This document shows positions 8,995 through 16,371 of a DNA stretch of 64,000 nucleotides, piece by piece. The stretch is taken from NCBI GenBank assembly GCA_964412815.1, contig CAYPQF010000014.1, forward strand, positions 30,702 to 94,701, read 5' to 3'. Origin of the DNA: JAOAFZ01 sp964412815. GTDB lineage: Bacteria > Patescibacteriota > Microgenomatia > UBA1406 > GWC2-37-13. Every line of letters begins with the position of its first letter. The first letter of the stretch is position 1. The notes under the pieces are model-generated. The model was not told the DNA's origin. It saw only the letters and a program-made list of their open reading frames with translations, and did not search any database. The translations under genes and the position numbers were made by a program.

Positions 8995-9006
8995 AGGGTG
9001 TAAAGT
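8978..9006 (+). promoter_or_regulatory. Promoter inside the end of yraN
   Basis: A consensus TTGACA at 8978-8983 and TAAAGT at 9001-9006 are separated by 17 bases. A start of transcription near 9013 would leave a leader of only a few bases before the ATG at 9021. Confidence 0.5.
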
Positions 9007-9020
9007 TAAGACAGTAAAAT

Positions 9021-9683
9021 ATGATACAGCCCGTAGCAGAAGTCTTAAGCGGCTTTTTAACCAGATTGATCGAGTTTCTTCCCAACTTTTTGGGAGGTCT
9101 CCTTATCTTTATTTTGGGTGTTATTGCAGCCAGTCTGATCAAACGTTTCTTTGTCTCTCTCATTCGCTTTTTCCGGATTGGGGGATTGCTGGAACGGACC
9201 CGTCTGATGCAGAAAGAAGAAGTGAATTTGTGGGTACAGGTAATTGCGGAGATCATCCGCTGGACACTCATCATTCTGTTCCTGATTCCGACTCTCGAAG
9301 CCTGGGGCTTGTCCCGTGCAACGGTCGTGCTCAATCAGCTGCTCTTCTATATTCCGAACGTCATTATTGCCGTTATTATCGGGTTTGTGGGAATCGTCGC
9401 AGCCAATCTGGTATCCGATCTGGTACAGCAGAGTATTAAATCCATTGGAAAAACATCCGCGCATACACTGGCTATCTTTTCAAAGGGCGTCGTGCTGTTC
9501 TTTACCATACTGATCGTATTAAATCAGCTGGGCGTCGCACAGGATCTGATCCGCATCCTCTTTACCGGAATTGTCGCCATGGTTGCGTTGGCCGGTGGAC
9601 TTGCCTTTGGCCTGGGAGGAAAAGAAGCAGCCAAAGATACGATTGAGTACATCAAAAAAAGTATGAAGGAACAGGATAAGTAA
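9021..9683 (+). CDS. Membrane protein with conserved TM helix repeat (MscS-related)
   Basis: The 220-residue protein has three to four hydrophobic segments: FLGGLLIFILGVIAASLI near residue 25, a second near 75-95, a third near 110-130, and FFTILIVLNQLGVAQ followed by a glycine-rich LAGGLAFGLGGKEAAKD. This organisation is that of the short conserved-TM-helix proteins related to mechanosensitive channels, which lack the large cytosolic MscS vestibule. The glycine- and alanine-rich last helix resembles the MscS pore helix. A role in osmotic release is inference from family resemblance. Confidence 0.75.
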   Translation: MIQPVAEVLSGFLTRLIEFLPNFLGGLLIFILGVIAASLIKRFFVSLIRFFRIGGLLERTRLMQKEEVNLWVQVIAEIIRWTLIILFLIPTLEAWGLSRATVVLNQLLFYIPNVIIAVIIGFVGIVAANLVSDLVQQSIKSIGKTSAHTLAIFSKGVVLFFTILIVLNQLGVAQDLIRILFTGIVAMVALAGGLAFGLGGKEAAKDTIEYIKKSMKEQDK

Positions 9684-9696
9684 TACTTCTTATTGC

Positions 9697-9724
9697 TTGG
9701 CAAGCCGATTTCTTATGGTATAAT
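9697..9724 (+). promoter_or_regulatory. Promoter of tRNA-Glu
   Basis: TTGGCA at 9697-9702 and TATAAT at 9719-9724 lie 16 bases apart. The predicted start is about 40 bases before the tRNA, leaving a short 5' precursor. Confidence 0.5.
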
Positions 9725-9772
9725 TATTTTTTACTTCTCCTGCGATCGTGTATCGCATGAGGAACGTGTGAC

Positions 9773-9845
9773 GGCCCCATCGTCTAGAGGCCTAGGACAC
9801 CGGGCTTTCATCCCGGCAACACGAGTTCGAATCTCGTTGGGGTCA
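9773..9845 (+). tRNA. tRNA-Glu (anticodon UUC)
   Basis: A 73-base cloverleaf: acceptor GGCCCCA pairs with TGGGGTC (one G-U), the anticodon stem CCGGG/CCCGG encloses the loop CTTTCAT with anticodon TTC, and the T arm is ACGAG-TTCGAAT-CTCGT. CCA is not encoded. The last 38 bases overlap, on the other strand, the 3' end of a serine recombinase gene, which marks the tRNA as the probable integration site of the island that follows. Confidence 0.95.
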
Positions 9846-11361
9846 CATTTTCACCTTTTTTACTCGCCAAAGCTTCGATTAGCTCGAAAGACGGGGCTAA
9901 AGTATAAGTTCGGATTTTTTTGTCCTTCCCACAAATAAGGCTACCATCAAAAGCTTTTTGCAAGAATGCTTGTCTCTTTGGTAAGTCTAAGTTATCCCAC
10001 AATAATGTAAGGTCTTTAAGAAATCTTCCCGTAAACTTTTTTACTATCTCTGTGTTGTATTGCTCAATACGAATATCTGACTTTTCAATATTCAATACCA
10101 CTAAATCCTGCTGCACTCTTTCTGCTTCTTCTTTTGCCTGCTCTGTGGTATATATTCCGTCGTCCTTTGCTTTTCGAATGCTTTTTAACTCATCCTTTAA
10201 TTTTTGTATTCTATCTTCAAGTCGTTCAGCATCATCAGCTGCTTGATTTATCACCTTATCCCATTCTGTAAACACCATGTGTTGAAAAAGCTTTATAACA
10301 CGCTCAGTGGGCTGCATTCGCTTTAATATATCCAGAAATTGTTTATGAGCATTTGTGGCATTTATCCTTAGCTTTCTACATTTTTTGTTTTTACATTCGT
10401 AGTAGTTGACGATACCCGCACTTCCACGAGATGGAGAGGTCGTCATAACTTCCATGCAGTACTCACACTTCAAGGCTCCTTTTAATGGATACTGTTCTAC
10501 ATTCTGATAAACAAAGTTTTTCTTTTTCAAGATAAGATAATGATATGCTTTTTCCCAAGTTTGTTCATCTGTTAATGGAATATGTTTCCCAATAGCATTT
10601 TCTTTCCACTTAGGAGCATACATATTCCCATAATAAAACGATTTTTCAAGAATATTTCTTACTACTTTATGGTCTGCTTTCGTATGGTAGTAATTTCCAA
10701 ACCCCTCTACATTCATCATACGTGCTAACTGAGCTTTTGCATAAATACCTTTTGCTGCATTCTCAAACATTCTTGTAATGATTGGTGCTAAATTAGGGTC
10801 AGGAATAACTTCATGTCCTTTATTCTCTTCCTTTGTTCTAAACTTTCTTTTATAACCAACAGGTGCTTTAAATGGCCATAAACCTTTTCTAAATACAGCT
10901 TGCATATTGTCTTTAACTACCTCACCTTTTAACTCATTCTCCATTTGGCCTAGAGCAATAAACACTGTGCGGATGGCTCTTCCAATAGGATTCATCTCTG
11001 ATACTTCTGTAGCTGATATTACCTCAACGCCATTTTTTGCCAGTAAGCTAATTGCAGCAAGTCCTTCCTCTGTGTTTCTACTGAACCGCTTGAAGTTATA
11101 AACAATCAGATAGGAAATGTTATTGGATTTTTTTGACCCAAATGTTAAGGCTTCTCTTAATGCTAGTCTTTTGTGTATCTCTTTTCCTGCAGATTTACCC
11201 TCTTCACTAAAAACGTTAACAACTTCGTAACCCTTGAGTTGTGCAAACTGCCTACATACTTTTTCTTGTGTCTCAAGGCTGTTATTTTCGATTTGAGAGG
11301 GGTCTGATACTCGAATATATATAACTCTCGTTTTTTCATATACTGCCATATTATGGCACAT
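9808..11361 (-). CDS. Large serine recombinase (site-specific integrase)
   Basis: The 517-residue protein has an N-terminal resolvase catalytic domain with the nucleophile in YIRVSDPSQ (Ser19), plus YNFKRFSRNTEE, GRAIRTVFIALGQMENE and a downstream recombinase domain (GLWPFKAPVGYKR). A zinc ribbon (CEYC...CKNKKC) and a long coiled coil (about residues 365-430) follow, as in large serine integrases. The ATG overlaps the stop of the small upstream gene (TAATG), so they are co-translated; a second ATG lies four codons in. The final codons, reading PTRFELVLPG, are encoded by the complement of the tRNA-Glu 3' half. It probably inserts and excises the island. Confidence 0.93.
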   Translation of the reverse strand: MCHNMAVYEKTRVIYIRVSDPSQIENNSLETQEKVCRQFAQLKGYEVVNVFSEEGKSAGKEIHKRLALREALTFGSKKSNNISYLIVYNFKRFSRNTEEGLAAISLLAKNGVEVISATEVSEMNPIGRAIRTVFIALGQMENELKGEVVKDNMQAVFRKGLWPFKAPVGYKRKFRTKEENKGHEVIPDPNLAPIITRMFENAAKGIYAKAQLARMMNVEGFGNYYHTKADHKVVRNILEKSFYYGNMYAPKWKENAIGKHIPLTDEQTWEKAYHYLILKKKNFVYQNVEQYPLKGALKCEYCMEVMTTSPSRGSAGIVNYYECKNKKCRKLRINATNAHKQFLDILKRMQPTERVIKLFQHMVFTEWDKVINQAADDAERLEDRIQKLKDELKSIRKAKDDGIYTTEQAKEEAERVQQDLVVLNIEKSDIRIEQYNTEIVKKFTGRFLKDLTLLWDNLDLPKRQAFLQKAFDGSLICGKDKKIRTYTLAPSFELIEALASKKGENVTPTRFELVLPG

Positions 11362-11528
11362 TAAGGGGTTAATTTCATAGTCTTTTTTCGTTCTTTCAAA
11401 TAAGTATCGAAGAAAAAATCTTTCAGTAAAGTTGCAGCCTCAATTTCTTTCTGTAATTGGTCATCAGAAACACCTTGAGCTGCTTTTCCTAATACTTTCC
11501 GTGCACTTTTAAGCGTAAGAGTTTTCAT
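11361..11528 (-). CDS. Small basic protein upstream of the recombinase
   Basis: A 55-residue protein starting MKTLTLKSARKVLGKAAQG; I do not recognise it. It is helical in appearance, with a basic N-terminal half and a C-terminal KERKKTMKLTP. The frame extends 28 codons further upstream, but ATG 11528 is preferred because a TAATAT -10 box ends seven bases before it. Its stop overlaps the recombinase start, so it may be a partner or regulator of recombination, such as a directionality factor; that is inference from position only. Confidence 0.55.
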   Translation of the reverse strand: MKTLTLKSARKVLGKAAQGVSDDQLQKEIEAATLLKDFFFDTYLKERKKTMKLTP

Positions 11529-11531
11529 CCT

Positions 11532-11552
11532 GCCTATATTAAGGATATAGGC
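11532..11552. promoter_or_regulatory. Perfect inverted repeat over the recombinase operon promoter
   Basis: Eight-base arms GCCTATAT and ATATAGGC flank five bases. The repeat covers the TAATAT -10 box of the minus-strand operon. It is a candidate operator for a repressor controlling integrase expression. Whether it acts as a DNA site or as an RNA hairpin cannot be told from sequence. Confidence 0.45.
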
Positions 11553-11610
11553 GTATAGAGGTGAATGTAATGAGGGGGGTCTAATTACTTGATGTATACT
11601 GAAGTACAAC

Positions 11611-11967
11611 ATGAAAAAATACCTTCTTATTGTAGGAATAGTTCTTTTAGTAGGAGGACTCTTACTTTATATACAGCAAGCTCAAGGGGAGATTACACAA
11701 CATCAAGCAGAAACTCAGGTTAAAAACTTACCCGAGGTAAGAAAAATAGCAAGTAATCCAGGCACTGACTGGCTGATAACCGCAGAAGACAGGAATAATA
11801 ATTACTGGTATGTGCAAGTCGCAGAGGTTGTTAGGGATTCTGAAAGGTTGGGACATACGGCAACTTTTAACTGGTATAAACTTGATAAAAAAAGTGGAGA
11901 AATAACTTGCTCAATGTTCAACTACGATAAAGATGGGAAACTCAAGAATACATCTATGTGCATATAG
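11611..11967 (+). CDS. Small membrane-anchored or secreted protein
   Basis: Unrecognised 118-residue protein. Residues 4-21 (YLLIVGIVLLVGGLLLYI) form an N-terminal signal anchor. The rest is soluble and extracytoplasmic in appearance, with several Trp and Tyr (WLITAEDRNNNYWYVQ, FNWYKLDKKSG) and two Cys near the end (ITCSMFNYD and SMCI) that could pair. A TATACT box lies 10 bases before the ATG. It is divergent from the recombinase operon and inside the island; function unknown. Confidence 0.6.
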   Translation: MKKYLLIVGIVLLVGGLLLYIQQAQGEITQHQAETQVKNLPEVRKIASNPGTDWLITAEDRNNNYWYVQVAEVVRDSERLGHTATFNWYKLDKKSGEITCSMFNYDKDGKLKNTSMCI

Positions 11968-12402
11968 CTACTCATTATCTTCTGTTCGTGTTTCCTTTGC
12001 TCTCATTAGAGCCATTGCATCAGCTAACAATTCGGGAGATACTCCATTAAATATATTGTTCTGTGTGGTATTTACGAGAGGCCTTGCGTCACTCATCCCA
12101 TGACTTGCCTTGAGAAGAAAAGAAGCGAACCTAGCGTTATATTTATTGGTTAGCCCTCCACGTATGAGCAGGTTTCTTTGAGCGTCCCGAAGCATATCCA
12201 TCGTCTGCTGAAAATCAGAATAGCCCTCTTCCCATGCGTATAATGTCCTCGTTCCTACCCCTAAATAGGACGCTAAATGCTCAATAGTAGGAAATTGTTC
12301 ATTTTCAAGGCACTTTTTTGTGTAATTAATTACATGCCTTGGTGTTTCTTTAGTATACTTTGTTGGCCTTCCTTTTTTAATTGATAATACTTTCCCCTCC
12401 AT
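11968..12402 (-). CDS. Terminase small-subunit-like DNA-packaging protein
   Basis: The 144-residue protein opens with a basic stretch KKGRPTKYTKET, then a helix-turn-helix (TIEHLASYLGVGTRTLYAWEE) and a helical part with RNLLIRGGLTNKYNARFASFLLKASHGMSD. This arrangement matches small terminase subunits of the gp3/Nu1-like type, which bind phage DNA and recruit the large terminase. No large terminase, portal or capsid gene is in the island, so this is either a phage remnant or a satellite-type element. GATAAT at 12409-12414 lies six bases upstream of the ATG, after a second, closer TATAGT. Confidence 0.65.
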   Translation of the reverse strand: MEGKVLSIKKGRPTKYTKETPRHVINYTKKCLENEQFPTIEHLASYLGVGTRTLYAWEEGYSDFQQTMDMLRDAQRNLLIRGGLTNKYNARFASFLLKASHGMSDARPLVNTTQNNIFNGVSPELLADAMALMRAKETRTEDNE

Positions 12403-12537
12403 ACTATAATTATCCCATTATTAAAGCATATTTGTAATGTGAGAAGATTTCTAACAACCGTAGGAAAGGTTAAGGTAGTTTAGAACAAACTATGTCAAAA
12501 TAGCGAGCGTTGTGCTATAGTATTGGAGGGTAAGAAC

Positions 12538-12819
12538 ATGATAGGCAGAAAATACATAGTGCATGTTAGTGGAGTAGGTATAGCTGTTGTTCTTACATTC
12601 TATGCATACACTTGTAACCCTCTCCCATTCTCCGAAATCACAAGAATAGCCAGACATTATGTTCATCCAGCTTGTGAGGTTATTTCTTATAATATCCAGC
12701 CTCCAGAATTACCACAGCAATACTCACCAATACCAATAGCTAACATTACAGCAATTGCCTCTAGTGCTACAGTCTCGACTGTTTCTCCATCTCCATCTTT
12801 TGAGATACCTGAGGATTAA
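12538..12819 (+). CDS. Small membrane-anchored protein with Pro/Ser-rich tail
   Basis: Unrecognised protein of 93 residues with an N-terminal hydrophobic segment (VSGVGIAVVLTFYAYTC), two Cys, and a Pro/Ser/Thr-rich C-terminal half. A GGAGGG Shine-Dalgarno sequence at 12525-12530 is seven bases before the ATG at 12538, and TATAGT at 12516-12521 is a plausible -10 box, so the in-frame TTG at 12523 is not used. It lies two bases before the start of the interrupted HEPN-like gene, so they were probably an operon. Confidence 0.5.
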   Translation: MIGRKYIVHVSGVGIAVVLTFYAYTCNPLPFSEITRIARHYVHPACEVISYNIQPPELPQQYSPIPIANITAIASSATVSTVSPSPSFEIPED

Positions 12820-12858
12820 CTATGACTGGAACTATTGGAAAAGTAGGTGAAAAAGAAA

Positions 12859-13588
12859 GGGGCTAGTAAAGTTAAAGCGGTATAATTGACCGCAATGACA
12901 GCATCTATCCATCTAAATCGGTATTACAAACGTTCCCGAATTTCAGAGAAGCAATTTCGTGTGTTTGTGAAGCATTTTTGTTTTGATGATACGGCCGAGA
13001 GAATTGCGAAAGAAGTTGGTATTTCTCGGCAAGCGACACTGATGATCCTGGCAAAAATGCGTCAGAGAATACTCGAGTGGTGTGCCGAAGAAGAACGATT
13101 AAGTGGGGAAATTGAAGTTGATGAGAGTTATTTTGGTGCTCGCAGAGTTCGAGGAAAACGTGGCAGGGGTGCTTCAGGAAAAATTCCAGTTATTGGCTTA
13201 CTCAAGAGAAACGGAAAAGTCTACACCCAAGTGGTTCTAAACTGTTCTCGAGAACAATTACTTCCCATTATTCAAGGGAAAATACTTTCAGAAAGCACCG
13301 TTTTTACTGATGCATGGCGAAGTTATGACAGTTTGATTTTACATGGCTATGATCACTACCGAATCCATCACCATGAAAACGAATTTGCTCGAGGAAAAAA
13401 CCACATTAATGGCATTGAAAGTTTCTGGAGTTTCACCAAAGCCAGACTGCTCAAGATGAAGGGCGTGCGGAAAGACAAATTTGTGTTACACTTGAAGGAA
13501 TCCGAGTTTCGCTGGAACTACCGAAAAAGTATGTACCAAGAAATCCTCAAAAGATTGAGACAAAACCCGCTTTAACTTTACTAGCCCC
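12859..13588 (+). mobile_element. Complete IS1595-family insertion sequence
   Basis: The element is 730 bases long and is bounded by 22-base perfect terminal inverted repeats at 12859-12880 and 13567-13588 (outer bases GGGGCTAGTAAAG). It is flanked by the direct repeat AAAGAAA at 12852-12858 and 13589-13595, the target duplication. Typical IS1595 duplications are 8 bases, so 7 is slightly short. It contains one transposase gene and appears intact, implying recent insertion. Confidence 0.93.
12895..13575 (+). CDS. IS1595-family (ISXO2-like) transposase
   Basis: It cuts and joins the element ends. The N-terminal part (FCFDDTAERIAKEVGISRQAT) is a helix-turn-helix DNA-binding region. The DDE catalytic core has GEIEVDESYFGARRVRGKRGRG (first Asp), TVFTDAWRSYDSL (second Asp) and GKNHINGIESFWSFTKARL (the Asn/Glu region typical of this family). 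TATAAT at 12881-12886 lies eight bases before ATG 12895, so the mobile gene also fits the leaderless pattern; an in-frame TTG at 12886 is less likely. Length (226) is normal. Confidence 0.93.
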   Translation: MTASIHLNRYYKRSRISEKQFRVFVKHFCFDDTAERIAKEVGISRQATLMILAKMRQRILEWCAEEERLSGEIEVDESYFGARRVRGKRGRGASGKIPVIGLLKRNGKVYTQVVLNCSREQLLPIIQGKILSESTVFTDAWRSYDSLILHGYDHYRIHHHENEFARGKNHINGIESFWSFTKARLLKMKGVRKDKFVLHLKESEFRWNYRKSMYQEILKRLRQNPL

Positions 13589-14035
13589 AAAGAAATTGAA
13601 AGAACAAATGCTCTCACTCTTATTCGAGACTCAAAAGAATATTATGAATATTACATGAGGGGAAAACCTACATCAAAATCTGATATTTCAAAGGTTAGCT
13701 ATTTTTTACTTACACGTTCGCTTGAGCTTGGGCTGAAAGCAATACTCAAAATAAAAGAGGGAATTACTGTTTTGGAACTACGAGAGAAATATGGCCATAA
13801 TGTTTACAAACTCTATTCACACTGCTCCAAAAATGATTATCTACCTGTTTTAGATAAAGAATATAACGCTGCTTTGGAAATGCTTAATTTTTACTACAAA
13901 GATAAAGATTTTGAATACACAAGGATAGGATACAAAACACTGCCTGATTTATCGTATGTTATTACCTTGATTAAACTAGTCCATGAAACGTTTAACAAAA
14001 TCTCCCAGAGCCCAGAACATAAACGGTTCATTTAA

Positions 14036-14538
14036 GAGCCAGCTACATCTCTAAAAGCCATCGGGTTTACTCCCACCTAGGATGCCATCGGGACTCCCAA
14101 ACAGTTTTATATACCACCTACCGCTTCATACAACCGTGTTGAACGGTTCAACAATAAATAACCTTCGGTGTAATGATTACACACCCCTACAATTGTCTTA
14201 TAGTATTGCATACTGAACTCTTTTGTGATATACTTCAAGCCTACATTTGTGGCTAAATTAGGCTAATTTGCTGTCTATTTATAGCTCATTTGTACTTTTT
14301 ACTTGCACTTTAACAGTTTGCTGGTTTTAAAAATCTTTAAGAAACGGTTTCACCTATTTAATTGGTTCAGCTACGCAGTAGCTTCTTAGTCTTAATTCAA
14401 GCTGAGGCTAAAAAGCTGCTGTGCAGCCACGACCAAAAAATGCGGTGGGGCCGTAACGAGTAGGTCGTGAAACTACATAGGTCGTCGTGGGAGTCACGCT
14501 GAGATAGCGTACCCTGCGAAGAAAGGAAAGGACCTGAC
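14036..14538. other. Intergenic leader region with palindromes
   Basis: No convincing gene is seen. It holds a direct repeat (GCCATCGGG at 14057-14065 and 14084-14092, each followed by ACTCCCA), a perfect palindrome GTTGAACGGTTCAAC at 14138-14152, a promoter-like pair at 14206-14234, a small hairpin AGCTAC-GCA-GTAGCT before 14390, and then an abrupt change to GC-rich sequence from about 14400. The 12 bases at 14442-14453 recur inverted after the next gene. Confidence 0.5.
14206..14234 (+). promoter_or_regulatory. Candidate promoter with a long leader
   Basis: TTGCAT at 14206-14211 and TATACT at 14229-14234 are separated by 17 bases. If used for the gene at 14539 it gives a leader of nearly 300 bases, unlike the leaderless native genes. 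Confidence 0.4.
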
Positions 14539-15732
14539 GTGAACAACCAACTGGCACCTCGATTCGAAGCACAGGAGCTGATCCCTGACTGGTGGAACCA
14601 CCTGAAGGTGAACACCGTCGAGGATATCGCGTTCCTGGGCGAAGTCAACATTCGGCAGATGATCCGTGCGTGGAGGAGCACCGTAAAAGGGCTCAGCCAC
14701 CAGATCAAGGCCGTGGACGAGCGACTCACGTTCCTTCAGGACAAAACGGCTGATGATATCGCCGCCGAAGCCCAGAAGTACGAGAGCCCGCAGTTCAAGT
14801 TCGAGGAAATCGGCCTTCGTCCCGGCAACTTGAGCAACGATCCTGAGCCGCTGGACGCAGCGTCGATCAACCGTGAACGTGGTGCGACAACCTTCAACGT
14901 GTGCGGCTGGTGCAAGTATGCGGGCGGCGGTAGTGCAAGTTATAACTACCTGATCACCACTGACTGCACCTTCGTCACCTATGTAGGCATGAAGGATACT
15001 GGGCAGCCAATCCCGATGAACATTCGGAGGCGGTATGGACAGACTCTTGCTCTTTCGTTGCAAGCCACAGGAGGGGAGCTTCAAGCTGCTAACGAGGCAC
15101 TTCGTCGGATGGAGGCAAACCATCCAGGTATCCGTGAGGTCGTCACAAGCACCGAGTTCCCGCCTCAGACTGAGCGACGGTTCAACACACCGTGCTTCCT
15201 TCCCTACGCAGGGCAGGAACTACTGGATCAGCTACGGGCTGGTCTTGCCGCTGAACGTGATCGACTGATCACGAAGAAGCGTCAGACTGACCAGAAGATC
15301 AGGTTCTTGCTGTCTCTTGCTCGCAAAGCGGAGCGCAAGCCTGCTCTGGCTCACTACCGTCCGTATGACTGGTTCAACCTCAACGACCCCGTGATCTGCT
15401 ACGTCGGCAAGTGGACTGAGCGCATCATCCCTGATGCTTGGGCAACCGCTCAAGTCATCGATGGATACCGTCACCACGACGGTTGTGTCTCTGTCCGCTA
15501 TGACAAGAAGATCCACAACGGGGACTACCTTGAGGGACATGGCGGTGGCTACGGAATAAGCCGACCTGAAGTCATGCACGCATGGGAGTACGACTACCTG
15601 TGCGCGCATCCCGACTTCACCAAGGTCTGGCTGGACAGTTCCAAGCAGGATCTGAGGGATTTCGATTTCGATCCCGATCAGATGCTGGATGCACTGACCA
15701 CCAAGGCACTACCGTCGCCTGACGAGCAGTAA
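14539..15732 (+). CDS. GC-rich hypothetical protein, phage/plasmid-like
   Basis: Unrecognised 397-residue soluble protein. It has an N-terminal helical region with a coiled-coil-like stretch (residues 40-80), a CGWCKYAGGG segment near 117, a second helical region around 220-260 rich in Arg and Lys (RDRLITKKRQTDQKIRFLLSLARKA), and a C-terminal part rich in Trp and Asp. The start is GTG, preceded by AGGAAAGGA. Base and codon use differ sharply from the surrounding island, resembling the next gene (15794), whose relatives occur in proteobacterial phages and plasmids. The two were probably acquired together. Function unknown. Confidence 0.7.
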   Translation: MNNQLAPRFEAQELIPDWWNHLKVNTVEDIAFLGEVNIRQMIRAWRSTVKGLSHQIKAVDERLTFLQDKTADDIAAEAQKYESPQFKFEEIGLRPGNLSNDPEPLDAASINRERGATTFNVCGWCKYAGGGSASYNYLITTDCTFVTYVGMKDTGQPIPMNIRRRYGQTLALSLQATGGELQAANEALRRMEANHPGIREVVTSTEFPPQTERRFNTPCFLPYAGQELLDQLRAGLAAERDRLITKKRQTDQKIRFLLSLARKAERKPALAHYRPYDWFNLNDPVICYVGKWTERIIPDAWATAQVIDGYRHHDGCVSVRYDKKIHNGDYLEGHGGGYGISRPEVMHAWEYDYLCAHPDFTKVWLDSSKQDLRDFDFDPDQMLDALTTKALPSPDEQ

Positions 15733-15793
15733 CCCAAGCGGCCCCACCGCGACCTACCCATCAACCGACAACAGCTCACCAAGGAAGAGAGTT

Positions 15794-16192
15794 ATGGAAA
15801 CTAAACAGTTCCATCTCGGTGACATCCTAAGTGTCACCACAGGCCGACTGGTAAGCCCGCGTCACATGGAAGGGGTGTACGACATCCTCAACTATATGAC
15901 GGGGGACAACCTGTTCACTCATCAGCTGCCGCGCGCGTCTGAGGAGTGCAAGCCGTATCTGCTCATGGAGATGCCGTAGCTCAAGGAACTCGACGCCAAC
16001 GCCGTCAGCGGTGAGAACTGGGAGCAGTGGCTCCGCGAGCAAGTCGCCAAGTAGGGCGAGATGCACGAGGTGCGCCCTATCCATCCCGAGGATCACGCGG
16101 TGGTTGACCCCATCGAAGAACTGAGGCAGATGGCACCCGACAAGCCGATCATCGTCGTCTCTGACGAAGACCTGGAAGACCAGCACAACTGA
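15794..16192 (+). pseudogene. Phage-type protein (DUF7736-like) with two in-frame TAG codons
   Basis: The frame opens METKQFHLGDILSVTTGRLV after a GGAAGAG ribosome site and resembles phage and plasmid proteins that begin with LGDILSVTTGRLVSP, MTGDNLFTHQLPRA and a later ENW...WL segment. TAG occurs at 15977-15979 and 16052-16054, yet the frame stays coherent through both and ends at TGA 16190-16192, for 132 codons. By recollection of relatives, the first TAG sits where Gln is usual and the second where Tyr is usual, so single-base decay fits better than one recoded amino acid. Only a 61-residue product is made without read-through. Confidence 0.65.
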
Positions 16193-16199
16193 ATATAGT

Positions 16200-16317
16200 G
16201 CAAGAAGGCACGTGGTCCCTGATGGGAAGTATGAGAAAAAACGACTGACATGGCGTCAGTTCTGCGAACTCCTGTTCGCTTTCTCCTCTACTTTCATTAC
16301 ACCATGTGCCTTTTTGC
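16200..16317 (+). ncRNA. Long-range structured RNA element ending in a T run
   Basis: Bases 16200-16216 pair with 16301-16317 over 17 consecutive pairs (two G-U). Inside are two perfect hairpins: CTGAC...GTCAG around 16244-16259 and GCGAAC-TCCT-GTTCGC around 16264-16279. The 3' arm runs into TTTTTGCTTTT. It directly follows the GC-rich gene pair. It may be an elaborate terminator, a small RNA, or the folded end of a mobile unit. Confidence 0.5.
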
Positions 16318-16371
16318 TTTTAAGAAAGAAAAAAAGTAGCAAAAAAAAGAATAATAATTGGGGTTTGAGAA

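Larger units (their letters stand above)
12822..14035 (+). pseudogene. HEPN-like gene interrupted by an IS1595-family element
   Basis: An ATG at 12822 opens MTGTIGKVGEKE and runs into the left end of the insertion sequence; the frame resumes after the right end. Removing the element and one copy of the 7-base target duplication restores one frame of 158 codons. The product has a helical core (TRSLELGLKAILKIKEG) and LREKYGHNVYKLYSHC, with an Arg-x4-His pair at restored residues 75 and 80. That is the layout of HEPN-domain proteins, many of which are RNases in toxin-antitoxin and defence systems. The 3' piece (ATG 13655) could still give 126 residues. Confidence 0.75.

Noticed and set aside
14138..14152. 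A third SOS box at GTTGAACGGTTCAAC
   Set aside because: The half-sites GAAC and GTTC are separated by one base instead of four, which does not fit the LexA consensus. It is kept only as a palindrome.
15977..16054. Genome-wide or element-wide reassignment of TAG to an amino acid
   Set aside because: Genes in the same composition class (6023, 20648) end in TAG, and I see no suppressor tRNA in the window. The two codons seem to replace different residues.
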